From: Loxodes magnus
Taxonomy: Eukaryota; Ciliophora; Karyorelictea; Loxodida; Loxodidae
DNA: 64,000 nucleotides
Assembly: GCA_946699065.1 (NCBI GenBank)
Contig: CAMPDV010000717.1
Location: forward strand, 1 to 64,000
Direction: 5' to 3'
Shown piece after piece: positions 12,401 to 24,573 of the stretch. Below the pieces are notes generated by a model. It was not told the DNA's origin. It saw only the letters and a list, made by a program, of their open reading frames with translations, and searched no databases. Position 1 is the stretch's first letter; each line of letters starts with the position of its first letter. A program made the position numbers and the translations under genes.

Positions 12401-13800
12401 AATATTATTCTTGTTTAATTACAAATTTAATATTATTTAAATATTTTAATCTAAAACTAAAATTTCTGGTAATTAAATTTTATAAAAACTTACTCATTTA
12501 TAATTACAAGTTATTAGCGAAAATAATATTATTATACTAACGCTATCAATAATTTATTTACGTATCTTATGTTTATTATTTTTATAAATTTAATTTCATA
12601 GAAAAGAAAAATAGTTAGTAATAATTAGTATTTAATAATTAAGGAAATTGTATCTTATTTATAATTAAAATAAAAGTTTTCAAATTCTAGATTTAAGAGA
12701 TTGGAAAATGCTATTTTTTTTACTTAAAATAGATAATTAAAATTACATAAGAAAAAATTATTTATTTATAAAATAAATTATATCAATAGAGTATAAATCC
12801 CCTTTTTATTTTTAGTTTCAAATATCCCTTTCTATTAAAAATCATTTTTAAACATTTTCGAAGAAACTTATTATAAAAATCTATTTTATAATAAATTAAA
12901 AACTCTATCAAGTTGATAAGTAATATTTATACTTTTATTGAAGAGAATTTTTTTCTAAATATATTATAGCAAGTATTTATCATACTTTCAAATATATATA
13001 AAAATTAAAATATAAATGAGACTAGCATTTTAAAGCCTTTGCAATATAAAAAAATGTATTTTATAGATAGTAAATTTAAACAAGAAATTATAAAGTAAAT
13101 AAAGAATATAATAAATAATTTTGCATCATGGATGGATTCTTTTTATCTATTATAAAAATATTTAATTTCTTATTATATATTAAAATAATATATTTTTTAT
13201 ATTTTATAAAATATTTTTAATTAATTTTTCATATAACTTTAGTTTATCAAAATCTTTATAAATTAAAAAGATTTTAGATATCAAATTTAAAATATTTAAT
13301 TTGTAAAATGATTAAAAATGTAATAAAAATATCATATGATTTTAAGCTATAATTAGAAATAAAGAAAGTATAAAATTTATTTATCGTATTTAAAAATATA
13401 ATTAAAACTGGTTAATATATTAAATAGCTTAAAAAATAATTTTCTTTATTTTTAAACATTTTAAGCATAGTTTTAAATAATTTTAAGCTATATAGAAATA
13501 AATATTACTATTTTAATAAAAATTATAAATCAAATAGTTTAATTTATATAATTCTTTCAAACTTTATAGCATTTTCATTTCTTATTATTTTTATTGTTTA
13601 AGCATATTTATTTATAGTTTTTATTATTAGATTCTAAATATTTTTAATAGTGAAATTTATATTTAGTATTTAATTGTTTCAATATATTTTTCTTCGTTAT
13701 AATTTTATTATTAAATTGTGTCATTTATAATATTTATCATATTCTTTTAGATTAAATATTATCTTATATTTGTTAAATTCTTGTCATAATAACTTATTAA
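9490..13800 (-). repeat. Inverted copy of the arm 24574-27700
   Basis: The reverse complement matches the block upstream of WD40 copy C. 13740-13790 pairs with about 24575-24620, 13130-13160 with about 25190, 10700-10800 with about 27290-27380, and 9490-9660 with about 27530-27690. It is interrupted by the ORF1-like insertion at 9822-10690. No coding sequence was recognised in the arm itself. The sequence is AT-rich with many small differences from its partner. Confidence 0.75.
9822..10690 (+). mobile_element. Inserted retroposon encoding an ORF1-like coiled-coil protein
   Basis: The arm at 27380-27400 lacks this block, so it is an insertion. From ATG 9834 one frame can be followed past 10680 with TAA/TAG as Gln and TGA as Trp. 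It gives a charged N-terminus, a heptad-like coiled coil near residues 65-110, a Gln-rich linker and a CX2C motif (KCYVCNNNT near 10338) in the position of a zinc knuckle whose His/Cys half is not kept. The 3' end is a short tandem run of TTTAAC (about 10677-10695). No endonuclease or RT follows, so the insertion carries ORF1 only. It resembles LINE ORF1 proteins (RNA-binding), though this copy's knuckle is degenerate. Confidence 0.6.
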
Positions 13801-14294
13801 TATCATAATTATATTACTTAAAATTTAAGCTCCAATTAATTTAATTCTAGTGAATATCTTCCAATAAATTAAGTTTCTTCACTAATAAATTAAATTAATC
13901 TATTTTTTCTATATTTTTAAATTATGTTATTTCAAATTGTCATGTTTTATTAAAAAATTACTCTGATGTTTAATAAAGTTCGAAAAGTTATTTTTTACTC
14001 ATTTTTTCACTTAAATTTTTTTAAATCAAGAAAAATTTGACTAAAAATCTTATTTATCTCAGTATCAGATAAAGCTTTTTTTCTCAACTAGAATCAAATG
14101 ATTAAGTTTAAATGAAATTTATAGTTTATTTAATATCATTATTTTAATTTTTCATTTGTATTATCGATATCCTTTTTTATATAAAGGCTTCTAACTTTTG
14201 GAGTAAAATAAATATCTTTGGAATTAATGAGGAGAAAACGCATACTTAAAATTAAATCATTTGATACTATAAAGTTTTAGATAAAACAACAAAT
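13801..14294. other. AT-rich spacer, nothing recognised
   Basis: No motif, repeat partner or codon bias was seen. Confidence 0.45.
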
Positions 14295-15235
14295 ATTAGG
14301 TTTTGCAATTATTATTATATAATATTGTTTCTCCATTATTAAGAAGTTTTACCATCTCAGAAGTACAGCGCTTAAAGCTTTTCGCTGTTCGTTAAAATAC
14401 TTGGGGCAACAGAAAGATTACACGTTGCCATCTGCGATTTTTTTAGATAGTTTTACCTTTCCACATTCCTGTCGGGCTTGATTATAACTCCATTTTCTTC
14501 CTCTTGTTCATACTTCCATTCTCGTGCAAAAAATCTTGTTCAGCCAAATTTTTATGTTCGCTTTGCTTATCACAAATTCCTTTGTTTCTATTGAAACTTC
14601 TTACAGTTCCGATATAGCTTTTGTTGGTTTTAGAAGCGAAAGCATCTCTTCTTGATCGGAATTAGTCTCATTTGAGGTTAAGCTTAGGGTTTGACGAACA
14701 TTGAGATCAATCCAATATTTAGCTATTCCATTCTTGATTCTTTTAGGTGTTGAATTTCTTATTCTTATTTCACTACTTAATTATTCAGCTATGTTGTGTT
14801 TTTATCCTAATGGTGTCGGATGCCGAAGAACCCATCCATTTGCGTTCATAGTCATCTATACGATTCCCGTCCATTTAATTCTTTTCTTTGTGGCTTGAAA
14901 ATTAGTTTTTTGTTCTAGTATTTTAACTTTTAAACCTCTTCATTGAAGTTCATCACCCTTAATGCAAACTGCGCTACATCAAATTGCTCAGACTTAAAGC
15001 CAAAGGATCATTCCTAGTCACGCAATAACATCTCCTACTGCCTTCGAGGTCTCTCTTCCGTGTTCGGAGTTTACCAAGTTTGTTTCTGTTGTTTACCCGG
15101 TTTTGAAAGTTATTAGGTCCATTATTAAGTTTTTTTGCTGATCAAAAGGTTGGTCTAATTAAAGAAAAGACGTGAGGGTTAGAAGAATGGCATCTCGCTT
15201 ACTCTCTTCCTTTTTTATCTTTGGAAGAGGTAGTA
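14295..15235 (-). mobile_element. ORF1-only element with zinc knuckle, minus strand
   Basis: This block is GC-richer than its surroundings. On the minus strand one frame gives an acidic/basic start, a coiled coil (FNEEVQKLKYQNKKL near 14960), a W...F...G block and then CFRFQNQQKLYRNCKKFQQK (near 14600). That lines up with the CCHC knuckle CFVCKQTGHKYRQC of the element at 32545-33423. Both outer Cys and the Y-R-x-C-x-K-F end are kept, while the second Cys and the His are changed. The 3' end (about 14340) resembles that of the 51640-52095 element and runs into an AAT-rich tail (14295-14330). No RT follows. It looks like a LINE-derived ORF1-only retroposon, comparable in design to mammalian HAL1. 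Confidence 0.6.
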
Positions 15236-15639
15236 AAGAAGCCCTATTGAATGTTTGGTATTTTTTGAATTTCATATAAATAGATGTAATTTTTAATATC
15301 CAAGCTAGAAAAAACTTATAGTTTTATGAAACTAATAATTTAAAATGATTTAATTATTAGATTTAACCTTTTTAAATAAAATTTAGTTTTCAAATAGCTT
15401 ATTAAATATTATTTCTTTTAAGAAAGCATCTTAAACATTTTTTATTTTAAGTTTTGAAAATTAAATTTTAAATTAAATTAAATATGTTAAAGTAAATAAT
15501 CTTAATTAGTTTTAGCTTTTAATATTGCTTCAATAAGAGCTTCCAATATTATTAGAATATAAATATTTAAACGTAGTTTAATTAAAAGCCTTTTTAAAGT
15601 TTCTATCTATATAGAGATAAAAAACTCAAACTCTATAGA
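15236..15639. other. AT-rich spacer
   Basis: No feature recognised between the ORF1-like element and the minus-strand coding remnant. Confidence 0.4.
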
Positions 15640-17370
15640 TATATTTCGCATTTCAAATGACGTGGATCACCGTGCAAAGCAGCCCCCTAAATCTATGAGA
15701 AAGATGAAAAACATATAGGATATCCTGCCTCGTCTTCTATTTGCTGCTATATTCTTTCTTTTTCTTGTCGAAGATACCTACTGTTTTGAATAGCTTTTTC
15801 TGATTGAATATACTCAATTTCCTCTTACGTTTCCTCTTATATTTCTTCCTGCTTTTCTTCACTTTCTTCTACATATTTTTGTTATACATCCTGATTTGTA
15901 TAGTATATCCTAATTACATTGCTATAAGACTTGCTTATTCTTTACCTGATTTTCTTGTATTTCTTCATATCGTAACTGTTAAGCTTAGGAAATCTTTCCT
16001 TGAAAACCTTATATACTGGACTATCTTAAGAAACTATTCTTGCAATTATAAATAAAATAAATTTGACTCCTAAAGGTGGCATAGATTTTTCTTCTTTATA
16101 ACCATCTAATTTTCTCTTAGATAGCTCTAGTATTTTTTTCAGTTCAATCTTTTGCTAAACCGAAATAATAATTTTCCATTCTTTGTTATTTTAAGATGTA
16201 TGAATTTGATTTGAAAAGGGAGATCTTAAGATTTGATAAATATTTAACATTTATTTACTTTTATTTACTTTTTCCTTATTCCTTTTATTAAATACTAAGA
16301 ACATTTTAAGTATTTTAGTCTATTTTTTAATCTAAACAGGTATGGCAGCATTTTATTATACTAATCTAAGCATCTCCTGTTCAAACAGCACATCTATTAA
16401 ACTTACTAGCTCCTAGAATAAATTCGGCAACTTCTGCATCACTTAAGGAGCTTTTCACACTTAGACAGATTGCTAAACATAGAGTAGTAATTCCATTCAA
16501 ATTTTTACAAAATTACCTTACTAAAGATAAATTCTTCTAAGTACCATATAAGCTAAACATTCTTAGCGGTCTCTAAGATACTGTTCTGAAGCAACCCAAT
16601 ACAAAATTTCAGCTTATTGTCGTATTTTGCACTGAGCTTAAGGCTTTTTTTTTGTAAATATTCAATCAGTTAGTCTCTTTCAAATATTCTTTTCATTTAA
16701 AGACTTGGAATATTTCTAGCAAATCTTACCCAAATCATTCTTAGGATTTAGTCAGATAATCCATCAACTGTTATATTTTATTGATGAGTAAAAAATAAAC
16801 CATAAAAAAACACCATAATCGGTTATTTAAGAATGCTTTGCTATTTCAAAATCTCTCATATTATAAAGTATGAAGTCATAGTCACTAGGATGAAGAAAAT
16901 TTATATAATCTCTATACTTAAAGCTGCTTCAAGAGAACTATTTCTCTTCATCATCAGTTCTTCCAATAGTTATATTCCTTACAATTTCTACTAAAAGATT
17001 ACCAAGTTAGGAACTTTCACGGATTATTCTCTTAGAATTATTTATACAGTGTTTATCTTAGCCATATATAGGTTAAATATATGTCTTCTCCTGATCTATA
17101 ATAAGCCATTAAAGTACTATGAATGCATGATAGGTAAGAATAAACCATTTCAAAGCATATATTTTTCATTTCTCCTCTGATCTTAAAAACTTATTCTATG
17201 CATCAGGCTCTAGATGTACGAAAAATGATATTAATCAGTTTTAGTTCTCTTGCATATTCTCTCTCCAAAATGCATTATTAATTATACTGCAAGATAATAA
17301 TCCTAAAACACCTCGCTAATTTACATGCTTCATCTAGACCGAATTATTTGTTCTAAAATACAAACAGGTA
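15640..17370 (-). pseudogene. Unrecognised minus-strand coding region, frame-broken
   Basis: I do not recognise the family. Read on the minus strand with TAA/TAG as Gln and TGA as Trp, three stretches have clearly protein-like composition with purine-rich first codon positions. Near 16790-17270 lies a soluble, charged segment (LGNLLVEIVRNITIGRTDDE, then HPSDYDFILYNMRDFEIAKH). Near 16380-16620 lies a segment with LSDAEVAEFILGASKFNRC. Near 15650-16190 lies a basic segment (PPLGVKFILFIIARIVSQD) followed by a Glu/Gln-rich coiled coil (EESEEKQEEIQEE). These lie in different frames, so either short introns or frameshifts separate them. It lies just downstream of WD40 copy B in the same orientation. 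It could be a host gene remnant or part of an unrecognised transposon. Confidence 0.45.
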
Positions 17371-17483
17371 CAGTTCCGTTTGTAATGTTACGTCTATTTC
17401 CGGTAATTAAAAAACGAGCACTAAATACACCAATATCTTATATCTTTAATCGTAAAATTTAATTAAGTCAAATCATAAGTTAC

Positions 17484-18555
17484 TCAACTCGAAATCCTCC
17501 ACTTTCTCACAGTATTGTCAAATCCTCCCGATACCAACCATCTATTATCAACACTCAATGCTATAGAATTTATCTACGATGTATCCCCTTACAAAGTCTA
17601 TATACACTCACCTCTATCAAAGTTCCAGATCTTGATTGTTTTTATCCCATGAACCAGAAAATATTACACTTGAATCAACACTTAACTGGATACTACGTAC
17701 ATCATCTACGTGACCTTGGAGAGTACGAATACACTAACCAGAAGAGAAATCCCATATCTTAATAGTACTGTCATCTGAACCAGATATTATATATCTATTA
17801 TCCTTAGACACTATCACCGATAAAACAGAACCTGAATGCCCAGTAAGAGTTCGCACAAGCTGGCCAGTCTAGAAATCCAAATCTTTATAGTGTTATCCCA
17901 AGATCCCGATATAATATATCTAGAGTCAAAGGAGATTACTACCGATCTAACTATATCAGTATGTCCCATTATAGTTCTTTGGAGATCACCATTGAGGAAA
18001 TTTCAGATCTTTATGGTTGTATCTCTAGATGCCGATACTATATACCTAGAGTCAAGGGAGATTACTACCGAAGTAATAGGAGAAATATACCCCGTTATAA
18101 TTCTGATGAGAGCACCAGTCTATAAGTTTCATATCTTTATCGTTCTATCACCAGATGCTGATACGATATAGCTAGAGTCAGGGGAGATTACTACCTATAA
18201 AACTTCAGAAGTATGTCCTGTTATAGTTCTTAAGAGAGCACCTGTCTGGAAGTTCCAGATCTTTATCGAATATTCAGGATATGCTGAACCTGATACAATT
18301 CAATTCAGGTCACTTGATATGGATACCGAGCAAACAACTGAAGTGTGACCAGTAAGGACTTAATCTAAAAAATATTAAAGAAATACCTTTACTTTGGTCA
18401 TAACTGATCTTGTTTATTAACTTTTAGTAGCATAAGTTAGGCAGAATTTCATACTTAAAATGAAGTAGAGATACTTTCCCTAAAATGTGGCTTCTCGCTC
18501 TTAAGAGTTTTCTTAAAAAAATAATTTTAGTAAATTGCTTTTCTTTTTTCTCCAT
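17484..18555 (-). pseudogene. WD40-repeat propeller gene, copy B (broken)
   Basis: This has the same architecture as copies C and D on the minus strand. ATG is at 18555 with a shortened Lys/Glu-rich start, the 22-nt intron is at 18365-18386, there are seven blades, and TGA is at 17484-17486. One base is missing near 17877 (end of repeat 4) and one is extra near 17640 (repeat 6), so the blades between are out of frame. Two repeats have lost the invariant GH (GY in repeat 3, GD in repeat 7). It still varies from the other copies at the same surface positions. It is a decaying paralogue, unless both indels are assembly errors. Confidence 0.85.
18365..18386 (-). other. 22-nt intron of WD40 copy B
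   Basis: GTATTTC...TTTTTTAG on the minus strand, at the same place and length as in copies C and D. Removing it joins the N-terminal part to the first blade in frame. Confidence 0.85.
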
Positions 18556-18860
18556 TTTAATTTTTATAACTTACTTTAATAACTATTTAAATAAAATAAC
18601 TTCACTTAATTTTACTTACTTAATTTCAATACAATTAAACAATAAAATTATTTATTAAGCATACTTATAAATATCTTGGTTCTAAAACATTGATTTTTCT
18701 ATTTTTGTCTTAAAACAAGATGAGACATTAAACTAATAGTGTACAAACTTTTAAAATTTTAATTATTTTATATCTTTTTACTTTTAAATAAAAGGATAAG
18801 TTATTATATCAAAAGTTTATAACGAAGAATTATATCCTTATTATAATAACTTTAATACAA
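18556..18860 (-). repeat. Upstream region of WD40 copy B, inverted copy of 28580-28884
   Basis: The reverse complement of the 300 bases before the ATG of copy C, diverged by small changes. It is cut on its outer side by the LINE insertion at about 18860. It presumably held promoter sequence, but no specific site can be named. Confidence 0.7.
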
Positions 18861-18866
18861 AAAAAA

Positions 18867-20368
18867 ATGGATGATTTCTAAATATTGCAGGATTATAATC
18901 TTGAAAACTCTTCTTTATCTAAAAATAAAGAAGCTGCCATCTTATGAAATGAGCATAGGCAGATGCTCGACTACTTTCTAAAAAGTTACCCTAATTCATT
19001 TCAATTCAAATCCGTAAAGAAGATAATTAACTTGCTAAGAGCTTTACTAAATATATGTAGTTAATCTCCAGTTAACAAGTTCCTTCGTATTCCGTTAAAA
19101 TTACTTCGAAATTCCCTAAAAAGTGAAAATTAACTATCAAGAATTCTAAAGATTGAGAAATATACTTATAGATAAAAAAAATAGTTTGGTACCTCAGTCT
19201 CACCAATCGTATCAAAAATATCCTTTTTATAGTAGATACTTTGGATATTATATTATCTAACCAGTTTTAAGCAGGAAATAATACTATGGATATTTAAGAT
19301 ACTCTTTTAATTAAAAAATAAAATGAAACGCTTTTGAATGAAGTAAAAAAGCTTCAGACATAAATAAAAACTTAACAGGTAATAAAATATCTTTAGAAAA
19401 AAAAAAAAATCTTGTACAAATTAATCAAAAACAATTAAGACATGATTAACTCTTATGAAGCAATCTATGAGCAGTACAAGATTTATATAAATAAAATTAA
19501 TAAGAAAATTAAGGATATCAAATAATCTATATTATATCATACTTAATAGTTACTTTAAGTAGTTTATAAGTAAAGGAATAATACTAGAGAGATGGAAATT
19601 AAACAGACTTTTTAAACTAATAATTTGAATAAACTTATTTTAATCAATAAATGACTTAACCGAGTTAGTTAAAAATCATAAATCGATATAAACAAATTTG
19701 TAATTCAATGAAATATTTACTTATTAATAAATGAACTATCTGCAATGTTTAATTGAACTATATTAATATCAACAATAATAATCAGACCAAATATAATGAG
19801 AACTTTAATAAGTTTATTAGCTAAAGAATAAGACTGAAGTCGAATTTAAAAATTAGTAATTTGAAAATCAGTAATACAATAAACAGTGCTAGGAGTTATA
19901 AAATTAAATCTTATTTTTAGTTAAGAATTAGAGAATCAATAACAATATAATTCTGAACAGATCAGGATATTAAAAGCACAGCATTAATAAAAAGAATGAA
20001 TCCTGTAAGGATTATTAACATAAAAATAAAATGAAATTTAAAACATAACAAGCTTTTATACTAAGCAACAATAAAAATATTAAAAAATATATTTTGAAAT
20101 GTAAACATAAACAGAAACAAATTAAACCAAAATTAATTAAACTTAAACAGATGCTATAGAATAGGATAAGCAAATTTAAGTAAAAATCCAGTGTTTAGAT
20201 ATATCATCTAACACAATAAAAGTTGATCAATTAGACCAATTTTGCCAGTGAATTTGTAAGAAAAGAATTATATAAAACTCTAGTAATCCTATCATTAGTT
20301 AAATATAGATTTCATATGTAACAATTAAAAGTAAGAGGAAAATCTGAGAAATAATAAGAAATTAATAA
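18867..20368 (+). pseudogene. LINE-L N-terminal (ORF1-like) coiled-coil, Gln-rich region
   Basis: From ATG 18867 (MDDFQILQDYNLENSSLSKN) the frame gives a helical domain of about 160 residues. A long coiled coil rich in Gln follows, with repeated IQTD/TQTE-type turns (about residues 200-480). Most Gln are TAA or TAG. Compared with the copy at 61532, this copy has small frame changes, for example near 19230 and 19390, and the second copy has others. The region appears to run into the endonuclease part without an obvious TGA stop, so ORF1 and ORF2 may be one long frame. Its role is presumably RNA binding/assembly, as in other LINE ORF1 proteins. No zinc knuckle was seen. Confidence 0.65.
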
Positions 20369-23300
20369 ATGTTAATGAATGGATTATTTAGCCTTAAAGC
20401 TAAAAATTAATCAAAAGATTAATAGAACTAGACAGATTTCAATAAAATTGAAAACTAAAAATGTTCTGTTGCTAAAAAATCAAACCCTCTTAAAAGAAAA
20501 TAGGAAAAATATTATATTTAAATTCCAGTAGCTAAACGTAGTATTAAATATAGAGATCAAAAAGAAAGTGAAAAAATAAGGCAATTTTTAAATTTTAAAT
20601 CGCCTTTACTCAAGGAATTTATATTATAGGGTTCTTGAAGAAAAACACAGTATGAAATGAGTAATATTTAAGGCAGGTATGTGACAATAAATTAAGAATT
20701 AACCTTTGGAACTATTGATAGTATTAAAAAAACCAAAATATTTGTGGATCAAAAGCTGTTATAAAAATATAATAAATAAGTAATTTTTATAATTATCTAA
20801 TTCTTTCATCAGCATCCGGAATATGGTAAAAAATTTGTAAATGTTGATTATAATTAACAAGGGAATAAAAATATTTGTATTTACGAAAATGGACTTCCAG
20901 CTGGATCAAAAGAAAGTAATAAAGATAATAATTAATATTAATATTAATATAGAACTCGAATCAAGATTGGACACGTTAACATTAATGGAATAGCAGGAAA
21001 ACAGTTAATGATTGAAGAATTTATCAAAAGTAATGACATAGACATCTTCTCAATTAATGAAACATGACAAAGTAAGATTTTCCTCCTATACTAATAAAAG
21101 GATATAGGACATACTTTAGAAATGCAGATAAAGAAGGAGGTGTAAGCTTGATTATTAGAGATGAAATCAATAGTACTGAATCTAGAGTAAATATAGAAAC
21201 CTAAAATCGATTTGTTTCAGTCAAAATGGAAAATATATTAATCAAATCTTGGTATATGCCTGACAATAATAAAAGTAGTCTTATTAAAGATTAAGCTTAT
21301 GATTATATTAATACATATATTGCATAATTTCCAAATAATCCTCATATATTGATAGGAGATTTCAATGCTCTATTATAAAATTACGGAAATAATACTTAAA
21401 ACGATTATGACAACAAATCTAGATTTTAAGAATTCTTGCAATAAATGATCTTCAAATAGTTAATAATACGATTAGTAATACATGCATACACAAAGGGAAC
21501 GGGGAAAATTGTACTGTAATGACTATATTTTAATTAGTAGTCATTTAAATAATAATTAATTTGTAAATTTTTAGGTTCACAATGACTGCTTAAAAACTGA
21601 TCACATTCCAATTACAGTTAACTTTTTGTTTAATACAAAATATTATGATGATGAAAAATAATTTAGAGAACATATAAAATTAATCGTTTGTAAGATCAAT
21701 TGATAGATAAAGATATTAACAATCATTTATAAAAACTTGTAATGATTACTTTCAAATAGATAGAAATAATTTAGAGGAATAATACATGTACATTAGCAGA
21801 AATATTCGATCAAACGCAGATTTAGTACTAGGATCATTTATTCCTGATCCTAAATACAACAAACTTCCTCAAGATCTTGCAAGAAAGTATATAGATGCGA
21901 AAAGAGCTAACTAAGATTATAAAGAAGTGCAAATTTATTTTGGAAGAATTAATTAAAGAGTCCTTAATCTTCAGAAATCAGCTAATAAACTTTGAAATAA
22001 ATATAAATATCATCTATGAAAATGGTTAAAAGATAAAGCAAAGAAGAAATTTCTAAATCTTAATGAAGAACCAAAAATTATGTTTTTAACAAGCGAAAAA
22101 GATTCTGAACCCGAAAATAAGAAACAAAATGAACTTTAATTAAGAGCTTAAAAACCAATTTGTTGATTCATGAGAGAATTTTGTTTTTAATAAACATTAA
22201 AATCTTACTTAATAGTAGCTTGACAATAGTAACAAAAATTTTAATCTAGTTTATTGAAATATTAAAGAAATTTAAGAGTAAATACCTTCCTATTTACAAG
22301 AATTCCAACTCTTTACGATTTAAGAAATTTAGGAAATTATCCAATAAATCCCTAATGGAAAAGCAGCTGGTCCAGATGGCATAAAGGGAGAATTATTGAA
22401 GTATGGAGGTTATTATCTTACTTTGATTCTTCATTCTTTCTTGAATAATATGCTGAGGTTAGGTAGAATACCTGAAGAACTTAATACGTCAATCATTATT
22501 CCTATATTAAAAAAGGAAGCAAAGATGACTGGAAAAATTGGAGACCTATTTCTTTGATGAACTCTATACTAAAAATATATGATAAAGCTTTAACTAAAAG
22601 GTTATATGATTAAATATATAAAAGAAACTTAATTCATGAAAGCTAGATGGGATTCATGAAAAGGAAATAAACTACTATGCAAATTTGGACAATATAGTAA
22701 ATAATAGAATCCTATTGCAAATAAGCAAAAGGGAAGACAAAACTCCTTGCCACACTAATAGATGTAGAGAAAATGTTTGATACTATAGAAAGAAGATTGA
22801 TTTTCGTTTAACTCAGGAGAGTCAAGCTTCCTTTAGGACTTATAAATGCCCTTGAATCTTTCTATAAAAACATAAATTCCTCCTTTCTTATAGATGGAAC
22901 CTTATCTAGGAAGATAAAATACAATAATGGAGTTATGTAAGGTAGCTCACATGTCCAGTGCTTGCTTTGCTGTATTATGATATTGTAATCAGATATTTAG
23001 AAAGTAAAAGTAACATAATAGGATTCAAATGTAATAATGTTGGCAGAAGCTTCGCATGTAGAGGGTAGACAGATGATTTAATTCTCCTATCCAAATCTGA
23101 AAATCCATGCAGACTTTAATAAATGAAACATAAAAAGTATTCGAATGAACTTAATTGAATATTAATACTTCAAAATGCGAAGCTATTTAATTCTTAAAAA
23201 AGAATCAAAAGAAATTAAGTTAAATTTTAAAATAAAAGACAATCAATTATTTAAAAGTAATAAGTAACATATTTAGGAGTAATTCTTCATCAAAAAAAGG

Positions 23301-24476
23301 ATCTAATTAATCACTGCAAATCGGTTTCATCTAATTATCTGTCTGGTATGAAGAAAGTAGTATATACATTATCAAGATATAAAAATGTGACACCTTGACA
23401 TTTTAAGACTTTGTGCCGGATGTTCACGCTCCCTAAAGTTGAATATGGAGGAGAATTAATACCTTGAGCAGTCTAAAATGGAGCAACTAAAACACTAAAT
23501 AAAATCGACAAAAGTATGAGATTAATAGCAAGGAAAACCTTCTAAGCACCTGAAAACACTTTTAATGAGTCCTGTTATATAGATCTTAACTGAATGCCAT
23601 TTAAAGATATTATGGCTTTGAGGTTTTTTAGATTTTTTTTATAAAATACGATAAAAAAGTATTAACCTTCCATAATCAAAATTAGGGACTCTCTTTATGA
23701 ATAATTGATAGGAAGGATATTAATATAGAGACTAATTAACAAGATTATCTGAATACTACAAAATTGACTTTAATAATTAGGAACATAATAGTAGCTTAAC
23801 TACCTTTACGAAATATGTAAAGAACTAGATTCAACAAAAATTCTATAAAATAACTTAGTAAAGACTTAAATGTATGCCAACTGCAAAGATTTTTATAGAA
23901 TAATTTTGTAACTAACGATAATTCCCAGAAATTACCTATCCGAAACTAAATAAATAATATAGAAAAGAAATAATCAGTATATACAAATTCAGAACTTAAA
24001 GCTACAACTTTCGAAAAGATCTTCAAGACAGACATTATCCTATCGAGAATCCTCATTGCATCTGTGGAGAATTGGACAAGTTCCAACATATTATGGATTG
24101 CAATTGTTACATAGATATAAGAGAATGGCTAAAAACAAAGATCGAATAAAGTGATATAGGAAGATTAATAACCTATGATTAAAATTATATCAAGTAATTC
24201 CCAAAAAACAAGATAGAATATATAGATTTACAAAAAAAAAATTCCACATGATGCTGCTCAAAAGGAGATTGGAATTATTCGTAATGGAAGAAGAATGATT
24301 GGAAAGTCCTGAATCTAAGGAATAGGAAGTAAAAAATCAAGAAAATAGTGAAGAGAACGAGGAAGAAAAGGGAATAATAAGAAGAGCTAAAAGAATAAGT
24401 GGAAGAATAGAAGGAAAAAATTGATAACTAAGATGATTAAGTTAAAGTATAAGATGAAGATGAAAGCGGGAGATGA
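20369..24476 (+). pseudogene. LINE-L endonuclease-reverse transcriptase region
   Basis: Domains in order: a basic linker; APE endonuclease from about 20960 (IKIGHVNINGIAGKQ, INETW near 21052, catalytic GDFNA at 21355-21369, TDH near 21600); RT with GKAAGPDGIKGE near 22355, NWRPISLMN near 22536, motif A LIDVEKMFD near 22755 and the active-site loop near 23066; a C-terminal zinc motif CICGEL...HIMDC near 24058, then REWL; a Glu/Lys-rich tail; TGA at 24474-24476. TGA encodes Trp at several otherwise conserved sites (VTPW, LIPW, DLNW). The usual YADD is TDD preceded by TAG, so this copy is probably inactive. A frame change after INETW (near 21072) is shared with the second copy. Confidence 0.8.
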
Positions 24477-24573
24477 AAAACTTATTAATAATTCTAAAGC
24501 ATCTTTAATTGAAGGAAGTAATTCTAAGAATTAAAGATGTCACCAGACATTTTTAGTTTAGTTTAAGTTTAAG

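Larger units (their letters stand above)
18860..24573 (+). mobile_element. Nearly full-length non-LTR retrotransposon (LINE-L, APE-type)
   Basis: The longest copy of the main LINE in the window. Its 5' edge (A-rich, just before ATG 18867) is shared with the copy at 61532. The 3' edge is a TTTAG/TTTAAG-rich tail at 24573, shared with the copies at 46829, 8526, 38330 and 47166. It was inserted between the upstream flank of WD40 copy B and the arm of copy C. No clear target duplication was found. The coding content is described in the following entries. Confidence 0.85.

Noticed and set aside
14701-14898. Plus-strand hydrophobic ORF of 65 codons
   Set aside because: Antisense of the ORF1-like zinc-knuckle frame on the minus strand.
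17836-18171. Plus-strand ORF of 111 codons with internal repeats
   Set aside because: Antisense of WD40 copy B. Its repeats are the mirror of the WD repeats. The minus-strand ORFs at 10-252 and 56477-56740 are the same kind of shadow over copies A and D.
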